Part shown: piece after piece, positions 57,301-64,000 of the stretch
Layout of the letters: each line of letters begins with the position of its first letter
How positions within the stretch are numbered: position 1 is the stretch's first letter
Assembly (NCBI GenBank): GCA_018398585.1
Contig: JAGTTD010000026.1
Coordinates: 5,050,347-5,114,346 of the forward strand
DNA: 64,000 nucleotides
Direction of reading: 5' to 3'
Source of the DNA: Simmondsia chinensis
Taxonomy: Eukaryota; Streptophyta; Magnoliopsida; Caryophyllales; Simmondsiaceae
Translations under genes and position numbers: made by a program
The notes under the pieces: generated by a model
What the model was told of the DNA's origin: nothing
Databases searched by the model: none
What the model saw: the letters and a program-made list of their open reading frames with translations, nothing else

Positions 57301-60300
57301 AAGGGAAGCACTATAGCATACAGTAATCGTTCAGAGAAGATAAATGCCAAAACTACATATCTTTAAATGAAAGCACTATAACAAGGTGAGATGCAGCACT
57401 ACGAAACTCTTTCATTGTCGGGAGGATTGGTGAAACCATAGAATCAGAAGATCGATCCCCACTGCTAGGGGTGACGTAGGAATGTAGGGGGTAAAATTGA
57501 TATGCACCGATTGTGGCGAGGTTAGAAACTCCACTAAGGTGACTGATAGGTTGTTGATCATGGCGAGGTTAAAAACCCCACTACGACGTAGCCTAATTCA
57601 TCATATTGGTAGGTCAGGCCAAGGATACAGATAGCCGATTTCACCACCCTGGTTATCTAAACAAAGGATACAAAAGAAGTCTCCAATCTCACCAAGGGAA
57701 TTAAAAGAGAACACTCAATTATATTGAGAACTTTCAATTGAAATATTATTAATGAACTTGAATACAAGACTCACCCCAAAAAGGGGTATTTATAGACTCA
57801 ACAAACCCTAAAAAGATAAACATAAAGATAATCAAACCCTAACTGATAAATATAAATATAAACTAAATCCTAATTGATAAACACAGAGATAGACTAACCC
57901 TAACTGACAAATAAAATGATAAATCTTAACAATATTAAAATTGACTAATAAAATTAAATCTAATGAAATTAAATTCTGTCCAATCTTAATGACACTTCGT
58001 GTCATATTCCTCGGGTTGGAGAAGACTCGCTAACAAGTCTTAAAGATCTTCATCTAACGAATCTTCACCGTGCAAAATTTTCCTCTTGACCTTGTGATCA
58101 AAATATTGCTTGGCTTCTTTAGACGGTCTCCAGGCTTCATAGGGGCTAACTTGATCTTTATTCCATCCTTCACAAAATAATAAGAATTGTGATAATCATC
58201 AAGGATGGCTCAACGATCATTTTGCCAAGGGCGACCAAGGATTAAGCAATAAGCATCCATGGGAATAACATCACCCCAAACATCATCCTTATACTTATCT
58301 CCAATTGAAAATTGTACACGGCATCGCTTCGTAACTCGAGCTTCATTCTCATTCCTTAGCCACAACAGCTTGTACGGTTGTGGATGAGGTTCAGTAGGAA
58401 GCTCCAATTTCTCCACCATGCTAGTAGCAACAGTGTTTTCAGCACTTCCATTATCAGTGATAACATCACAAACTTTGTTCTTTTATGATGAACCCAACTC
58501 TCTTCTTTACTTACAACATCAGCGTTGAGTACTCGATCTACTATAAGCATATCACTATGGTCAGCATAAATGGTCTCATCTTCTTCATCAAATTTTGGCA
58601 ACGTCTCTTCTCCTTCATTCTCTCCTTCTTTAACAAGAGTGACAATTCTGCGATTAGGACATTCTGAAGCAATATGACCTACTCCTTGACATTTGACGCA
58701 CTTTTTTGAGTAATAGAACGACTTGAACTAGCAACTTTGCCTTTGTTAGTGTTAGGTGTAGACAAGGTTGCTTTTGAAAGAGTTGTCTCAAATTGTTGTG
58801 GTCCTCGTATGGTTGCAGTCTCCTTAAACTTTTATGAACTAGCAACACCTTTCTTAGATCTTTGCTTCTCAATTTTAAGTGCAAGGCAAATGACATCAAG
58901 GGTCCAATAATGTTAGAGTTGCACAATATCCTCCATTTCTGAATTCAAACCTCCTAAATAGCGTGCAATAGTTTGTTCTTCAGCTCCTTAATGTCACATT
59001 TCATCATCAGTTGCTCGAACTCCATGTATATTCTTCAACAGACACAGATCATTGCTTCAAGTTGTGGAACTTGATAAAAGTGTCTTGGCGATAATCCTTG
59101 GGAAGAAATTTACGAGTCAATTCTTGACGCATTTTACTCCAAGATTTGATCTTACTTTGACCTTCTCTTTCTTGCTATCTCTTGAGATTCTCCCACCAAA
59201 TGGATGCATATTTCTTCAATTTGATGGCACCAAGTTGGACTCGGCGTTCATCAGGGACATCCTTGAGTTCAAAGACTCTCTCCACGGTGTGAATCCAATC
59301 GATGAAATCATCAAGTTGTAGGCGTCCTTCAAATTCAGGGATGCCCACTTCGATATTCCAACTGGAGGATTTGTTGGGTGGAGTCTGATGACGACGATGT
59401 CGAGGTGCTTCCTCTCCAGATGACGAATCACCAGCAGGGAATAGGTTCAATCTATAACTTTCATCACTTGTACCATGGCTTTCTGAATTGATATCTCCAC
59501 CTTCAACTTGATTTTCTTGTTAAGCGGCCGGTTGTTCTTGCAGTACTTGAACTTGGTGATACAAATCTGCCAATTCAATGTCAACAAGATCTCTTAATTC
59601 AGCAGCATTACAGCGTCTTGGAGGCATCGTATCACTGCATAAACTTCAAATCGAAGTAGAATTTGGAAACACGGAGGGCAAAATTAGAATAGGCACGCCA
59701 AAATTAACAAAGTAGGGTTTGCTTACGTGGATTGCTGACATGGCAAATAGATGATGTGCCGATGACGTGGCATGCTACGTGCCGATGACGTGGCGGGATG
59801 ACTCAGAAACAAGCCAAAAATGAAGCCTAATCTCGAATGGCGGAGCTTGGGGCGCGTGAGATCGTCTCAAGTGAAATCTAACGACGGCATTTACTGATTC
59901 TGGTAGATCGGAGTGAGAGGAACTGGAAGGTTGTCTCGTTGTGTTCCAGAAGTCTTCGGTTGTCACCAGGTCTTTAGGTGGGTTCGGCACAGTGGCTGGC
60001 GGCGCATGAAGTGTGGATCGGAGGTCTTTAGCGGTGATTTTTGCATGTCTTGGTTCGAATTAACCTGACAAAGAAGTTGGAAGGGGAACTTTGTACCAAA
60101 AGTCGGCAGTGGTGACGGATTTAAGGGCTAGTGGACGGGTCTGCTGCTAGTGGCGCATGTGGTGGTCATTTTAGCGACCTTGGCGATGATCGTCAAAGAT
60201 GGTGGACTGTGGAAGTTCGGCTTTTAGGGTTCTCTTTTGGAAATTTTTCCTTTTTTGGCTTAGAAAAACAATGGGGGGATAATCCTTTATGATTTTTCCT

Positions 60301-63300
60301 TTTTTTGGGGGAAGTGTACGATGAAGATGTTTGCTAGGAGGATTTTTTTTTTTTTTTGAACTTTGATAGTTATGCAAGGGAAAGATCTAGTAGGCTCTAA
60401 TACCAACTGACATAGGAATGTAGAGGGTAAAATTGATATGCACCGATTGTGGCAAGGTTAGAAGCTCCATTAAGGTGATTTATAGGTTGTTGATCTTTGC
60501 AAGGTCAAAAACCCCCACTACAACATATAGCCAAATTCACCACCTTGGTAGGCTAGGCCAAGGATACAGATAGCCAGTTTTACCACCCTGGTTGGCTAAA
60601 ACAAGAATACAGAATAACTCTCAATACAAAGAATTAAAAAAGAATACTCAATTATATTGAGAACTTTCAATTGAACTATTATTAATGAACTTGAATACAA
60701 GACTCACCCCAAAAGCATATTTATAGACTCAACAAACCCTAAAAAGATAAATATAAAGATAATTAAACCATAACTAATAAATATAAATATAAACAAAATC
60801 CTAATTAATAAACATAGAGATAAACTAATCCTAATTGATAAATAAAATGATAAAACTTGACAATATTTAAATTGACTAATAAAACTAAATCAGATTTAAA
60901 TCTAACGAATTAAATTCTATCCAATCTTAATGACACTCTGCGTCAAGGGGTGTAAAAGTGCTCAATCAAGCACAACCAACCCAAGGCCGAGCTCGTTAGG
61001 CCATGGTTTGATTTGCCATCATTTGGCTTAGAACGAAGCTCGTTGGACTGGAGAGTTTGAGAAATAGCTCAAGCCTCAGCCCTGCTAGGCAGAACCTCAA
61101 CCTAACTCGACAAGCTCCAATTTGGTCTTAATCTTTAAGCTCATCTGAGCTTGATCATATCCTGTTTAGTTTGATTAACATTGAGTTAGACCTAGGCTAG
61201 AACATGGCTCAATTTAAAATTTTAGATTGGATCAGCCAAGCCCATTTAAGATTGGGAGACTCGAAGCTCAAGCTTCAAGGCTCATTCATTCAGTCAAATG
61301 AACCAACACAAGCCTAGCTTGAGCTGCAAATAAGTGAAGCATTTCGAGGTACAAGATGAGCTATTTCACAAGGGCTTGCACGCCGGTCGTGTGAATGCAT
61401 ATTCCCTGGTCTACTACCCTGAACATTGACGTATCACCCCTGAATGCAACAATCGAAGTATTTTGCAATTAATCATTCACTGAACAACCCCCCATTTTGA
61501 CATTTTACATTAGAGGAATTTGTTGGTGGTTTTGGTTGATTAAATGAAAACGGAAGTCGAGTAATTGCAAAAGAAAAAGAGGAAGACGCAGCATTACGGT
61601 ATCATCAAATTCATTCAAGGAATCTCTAAGGCGGGTTTCCACTTAGAATGTAATAGTGATCGTGCCCAAACGAGTACAAACACCTAGCTTCTAGAGTTCT
61701 TTGGAGGTCTTATGCCTTTACCACTATGCATAGGGTTTCACCTCCCCTAGACGAACAATACAGAAAGAATCAATAATGGGTTGTGCAGACTTCTTTCAGT
61801 CGGTAAGTGTGTTAGGACACTGAGGTGATGACCTTTTGACCTACGTAAGTGCGGGCCAGTGAGTAATTTGTTTAAAATAAATTGTCAGTTCAAAGTTGAT
61901 GAATTCAGAGCCACAACATTTTATCCAAATTTTAAGGAAATATATGACCACTATTGAGGCACTGAGTTGTTGTTGTTGTTGTTGTTGTTTTTGTACATGA
62001 TCATTAGTTTTTCTTTCTTCCCCTTTTATGGGCCATTAGTTTGATGTTTTTGTTCAGTACCCATCAAGAAATCAATCAGACCTTAAAAATATGAGAATAC
62101 AGATAATTTCCAAAATATTTACCCTCAATGCAAGTCAACAGATAGAATACATTTAAGTCTATGATTGATTGATATTAGGGTATATCAGCCTACTTATGTA
62201 TCTTATACTTTATGTTATACGGGTATATACTACCCTTGTACTGTATTTCCTACTCCGCCATATATGTAGACTTCTCATATTCCTGATTGGATACGCTTCC
62301 CAAATATACAAGTGAGAAGTTGCGACCTATATATAAATATCACTATTAACTTCAAGTTTATGCTTACCAATGTGGCTAAAAAGGATAACAGCTGAGGATA
62401 TTGCAATTGAAGCCAAAAGTTGAAGGAACTAAGGGGGAAAAAAATCACATACAAACCACTGAAATATTGCTCGGAATTGCTGTGATCCTGAACTTCAATT
62501 TCATCAAATCAGCCCCCTTAAGTGTTAATTTATGTTAATTGGGCTCTCTACTTTGCTTTTGCGCAAATTTTTTAACATGGCTAACAACTAAAAGTAGGTA
62601 ATGTTCTTGTGATATAATCTGGAGGGTAAAATTTAGGGAATTTATCACTTAAGTACCTGAGGTTTGATGATTTATTATCTAAGTACCTTCACATTTTAAT
62701 ATATATAATAAGGTACCCTAAGATTCACTAATTTTATCACTAATTATCAAATAGGTATCCTTTGCAAAAATCTGATAGTTTTTCATTAGAAATTTCAACA
62801 TAATTATAAGAACATATAGGTGTCCTCTATCATGATGTTATGATTTTTCGTCATAAAATGCTAACATGACACTGTTCCGCTAATATAAGATATTTTCCAT
62901 CATAATTCAGTGAATTGTTTTCATAATTTGTTGAACTTTTGTTGAAAACATTAATATAACTCATATGTATAGTTATGATCATGTAGTACGACAACATTTT
63001 ATGGTAAAAATTGATTGTTTTTGATAAAGATTGACCAATTTCCGATATAAGATACTTAAATGATAAAATTTTGAAGTAAAGGTACCTCATTGGTTAGGGT
63101 ACCTAGGCGATAAATGCCAAAATCTAAGGATACCCTAGTGATAAATTCTCATTTCAAACAGACTTGATTTTCTTGCTAATGGAGTCAAAATTTTGGACGG
63201 AATTGCAGCACTGATCTAATTCCTCTAAACTGAGCTAAAGGTGTGTTTTACTAAAAAATTGAAAATTGCGAACATTAATTTTATTTCAAATGTTAGAGTA

Positions 63301-64000
63301 TAAAACCTTTTGTGAATCTTCACTGATCGATTTAACCTTTTGGCATAGTTAGTTCCCTAGCATAATATCAGAGCCTATGCAATATCCACGCTCCAATCCC
63401 AACGGACATTTGCGTGAAGGAATATCTTAAAGTATAAAATTAATCTCAGCTTTTGACCCATCAGCTTAAGTTTGTATCCTCTATTGGTGAATGGTGTTAA
63501 AAGGGGTAAGGGTAATAAAGAACCCTAACTTCCATTTGGCAAATTATTTTGAGGAGTAATGGGGGTAATGGACGTATCCCATTTTCTTTAACCCCAAAAA
63601 TCTGGAAGTAAAGAAGGATAATGCAACTTTTTAAAAAATTTAGGACAATTTTATGCTTATTTTAACTTATAATTCTCTTTGCTCTAACCCTCGCATTCAA
63701 TTGTCAAACAAGGGTAATTCTCTTTACTTATAACATATCCAAGGATATCCTACCCTCTTTCTCTTCACTCCTCTTTACCTTCCCCTTCTTTACCCCTCTT
63801 ACCCAGTCATCAAACAAGGCATTAGGAAAGTGGGTTGTTTACCTCAAGAGCAGAGGGATCGTCGGGGCGGAGAGGATCAATAGAGAGAACAACCTTAGCC
63901 ACCGGCTGAGAATCCCCAGCGGCGGCGCGCTCCTGCCACGATTTCGAGATGATTGGCGGACACTTCATCAACCATACGGATCGCTCCGACTTCCCCGTGT
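51270..64000 (-). CDS. GTF2F2: TFIIF subunit beta (RAP30), partial at N-terminus
   Basis: General transcription factor that, with the alpha subunit, binds RNA polymerase II and helps place it on promoters. Coding exons on the minus strand: 64000-63843, 56790-56688, 54535-54405, 54301-54227, 52694-52545, 51392-51270. They give 245 codons and a TAA stop. All introns are GT-AG and the frame is open throughout. Domain order fits plant TFIIF beta: WLMKCPP and VVAKVVLS-like N-terminal dimerisation strands, SYSLNMFKDFVPM, VEGKVEHKFDMKP, MKRTRRDR, then the winged-helix FKLFERQPNWALKQLVQETDQP and LNELCVYNKRG. Plant homologues are ~260 residues, so only ~15-20 N-terminal residues lie outside the window. 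Confidence 0.95.
51393..52544 (-). mobile_element. Intron 5 with two hAT-like MITEs
   Basis: About 51497-51820 has TGTTCGGTATCGTTT and, reversed, GGCATGCTTGGTATTGTTT as inverted ends. About 51900-52263 is rich in AAGCTCAAGCTT/GAGCTC words and ends, reversed, TAGGATTGTAAATGAGTGAGC, a plant hAT MITE style terminus. The same kind of element lies at 60946-61345. Exact target duplications are not found. Confidence 0.5.
52545..52694 (-). CDS. GTF2F2: TFIIF beta exon 5
   Basis: Fifty codons, phase 0 at both ends: EKKKTQPVKTQEMKRTRRDR, ELEDIMFKLFERQPNW, VQETDQPA. Acceptor TTGGCAG, donor GTGCGT. It holds most of the winged-helix domain. Confidence 0.95.
52695..54226 (-). other. GTF2F2: TFIIF beta intron 4
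   Basis: 1.5 kb with GTATGC donor (54226) and TTGGCAG acceptor (52695). I see no transposon ends or conserved coding text. Open frames of ~100 codons at 53426-53957 have no recognisable similarity and lie in intron. Confidence 0.75.
54227..54301 (-). CDS. GTF2F2: TFIIF beta exon 4
   Basis: Twenty-five codons, phase 0: VIDNDRGVHMRPMPGMVGLV and AANTK. Acceptor TTCACAG, donor GTATGC. A 103-bp intron separates it from exon 3. Confidence 0.95.
54405..54535 (-). CDS. GTF2F2: TFIIF beta exon 3
   Basis: 131 nt: VEGKVEHKFDMKPHSKN, EEYGRMCRERT, MIKNRQIQ. Acceptor CTTTCAG, donor GTGAAT. The first two bases complete a Gly codon split by intron 2. Confidence 0.95.
54650..54843 (-). mobile_element. tRNA-derived SINE
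   Basis: On the minus strand, an A-box-like TAACTCAACTGGTAAAG lies near the start (about 54815) and a B-box-like TTGAATCCCC about 45 bp on. An unrelated body and an A-rich tail (TAAAATAAAATAAAAAATT) follow. This is a pol III SINE layout, just 115 bp from exon 3. It cannot fold as a tRNA, so it is not a tRNA gene. Confidence 0.65.
56040..56601. mobile_element. Mutator-type MITE with 9-bp TSD
   Basis: AAGAAAATA flanks both sides (56031-56039 and 56602-56610). Inverted ends GGGTATTTATCA... and GGGAATTTATCACTTAGG (reversed right end), with internal 'GGTACCCTAAGG' and 'AAGTACC' words. No transposase. The 9-bp duplication points to a MULE-mobilised element. Confidence 0.8.
56688..56790 (-). CDS. 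GTF2F2: TFIIF beta exon 2
   Basis: 103 nt: FTMEMNGAEMGPKSYSLNMF, KDFVPMCIFSES, with a Gly codon split after its first base. Acceptor GGAGCAG, donor GTAAGTG. Confidence 0.95.
57472..58004 (-). repeat. 3' LTR of the gag-only element
   Basis: 533 bp, + strand start TGACGTAGGAATGTAG, end GACACTTCGTGTCA. Shares GATATGCACCGATTGTGGC and the AGACTCACCCC region with the other LTR. Confidence 0.92.
58140..59627 (-). pseudogene. Gag and protease of the gag-only element
   Basis: Ty3-type capsid protein from ATG 59627 (MPPRRCNAAELRDLVDIELA), a stop at about 59521, then IPEFEGRLQLDDFIDWIHTV and WWENLK of the retrotransposon gag domain (59360-59180). The CCHC knuckle CVKCQGVGHIASEC lies at 58700-58659. 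A protease-like part has the catalytic D-S/T-G as DNGS (about 58460), MVEKLELPTEPHPQPYKL and a closing LILGRPWQNDR (58419-58210). Several stops and frameshifts occur. It would form capsid-like particles if intact. Confidence 0.88.
60393..60405 (-). other. Primer-binding site of the gag-only element
   Basis: Minus strand TGGTATTAGAGCC, one base from the initiator tRNA-Met complement TGGTATCAGAGCC, directly after the 5' LTR. Confidence 0.9.
60408..60945 (-). repeat. 5' LTR of the gag-only element
   Basis: 538 bp, + strand start TGACATAGGAATGTAG, end GACACTCTGCGTCA, followed by the target duplication AGGGG. Confidence 0.92.
60946..61345. mobile_element. GAGCTC-rich hAT-like MITE remnant
   Basis: Begins AGGGGTGTAAAAGTGCTC, a plant hAT MITE style terminus, followed by repeated AGCTC/CAAGCTT words like 51900-52263. 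The LTR element's target duplication AGGGG is part of this terminus, so the LTR element landed on the very end of the older MITE. The far end is not resolved. Confidence 0.45.
62636..63150. mobile_element. MITE related to the 56040 element
   Basis: Inverted ends GGGAATTTATCACTTAAGTACC and, reversed, GAGAATTTATCACTAGGGTATCC, with shared internal phrases (AATAAGGTACCCTAAGATT, TGATAAAATTTTGAAGTAAAGGTACC). No clear target duplication. Confidence 0.7.
63843..64000 (-). CDS. GTF2F2: TFIIF beta exon 1 (5' part outside window)
   Basis: 52 codons up to the donor GAG|GTAAAC: SVWLMKCPPIISKSWQE, VAKVVLSIDPLRPDDPSALE. The start codon lies beyond the window edge. GC-richer than the rest, as usual for a first exon. 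Confidence 0.95.

Larger units (their letters stand above)
57472..60945 (-). mobile_element. Gag-protease-only LTR retrotransposon (TR-GAG type)
   Basis: LTRs 57472-58004 and 60408-60945 (TGAC...GTCA) are bordered by AGGGG on both sides (57467-57471, 60946-60950). The primer site TGGTATTAGAGCC lies two bases inside the right LTR (60405-60393, minus), so transcription runs right to left. The 2.4-kb interior has gag and a protease remnant and no room for RT, RNase H or integrase. It must have been moved by another element's enzymes. The LTRs differ at many positions, so it is not young. Confidence 0.92.
56791..63842 (-). other. GTF2F2: TFIIF beta intron 1, transposon-rich
   Basis: Seven kb between GTAAAC donor (63842) and GGAGCAG acceptor. 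It holds a possible SINE (about 57020-57130, GTGTTCAAATCTC B box), a gag-only LTR element (57472-60945), a hAT-like MITE (60946-61345) and a MITE (62636-63150). An AT-rich stretch with GGGGTAAGGGTAAT...TTACCCCTCTTACCC (63505-63808) looks like a further palindromic MITE. 61400-62635 shows only a (TTG)n run (61966-61991). Confidence 0.8.

Overview
This is nuclear DNA of a flowering plant. It is AT-rich, most of it is layered transposable elements, and it holds degraded endogenous pararetrovirus (EPRV, Caulimoviridae) copies. The one host gene I can support is the last ~245 codons of the TFIIF beta subunit (RAP30/GTF2F2-type general transcription factor) on the minus strand. Its six exons have GT/AG borders and run from the right window edge (first exon cut by the edge) to a stop codon at 51270. 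I cannot name the species.

Layout. 148-1593: a divergent EPRV fragment on the minus strand (movement protein start, leader, promoter, end of ORF2). 1594-4950: (TTA/TTG)n-type trinucleotide DNA with a long inverted repeat and two 5'-truncated RTE-clade LINE insertions. 4951-22757: one old plant L1-type LINE on the minus strand, ~5 kb when intact. It is inflated by five tandem ~640-bp copies of its 3' zinc-binding (zf-RVT) region, and split by a non-autonomous LTR element (8914-17274, TSD TAAGA, with an RTE LINE inside) and by a solo LTR (18359-20257, also with an RTE LINE inside). Removing these insertions brings the L1 reading frame back together. 22758-25935: more (TTA)n DNA, LTR-like remnants and RTE tails.

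25936-49190: an EPRV cluster of about 23 kb made of forward and reversed blocks. The domain order rebuilt from the overlapping blocks is leader with a tRNA-Met primer site, movement protein, linker, coat protein with CCHC knuckle, aspartic protease, reverse transcriptase, RNase H, then ORF2 starting at an ATGA stop/start overlap. This layout fits florendovirus-type endogenous caulimovirids. One block (42386-49190) is a nearly unit-length, circularly permuted copy. Two blocks (33305-35620 reversed, 41613-42299 forward) carry a different ORF2 C-terminus, and the first also a different zinc-knuckle protein in place of the coat/polymerase genes. They are candidates for a second genome component. 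Viral blocks repeatedly end in (TTA)n tracts, and all those tracts read TTA on the + strand.

49191-51269: (TTA)n DNA, RTE remnants and a hAT-like MITE. 51270-64000: the TFIIF beta gene. Its introns hold MITEs, a tRNA-derived SINE, a Mutator-type MITE with a 9-bp TSD, and in the 7-kb intron 1 a complete gag-protease-only LTR retrotransposon (57472-60945, TSD AGGGG). All viral and transposon reading frames are interrupted somewhere. Only the TFIIF beta gene looks functional.
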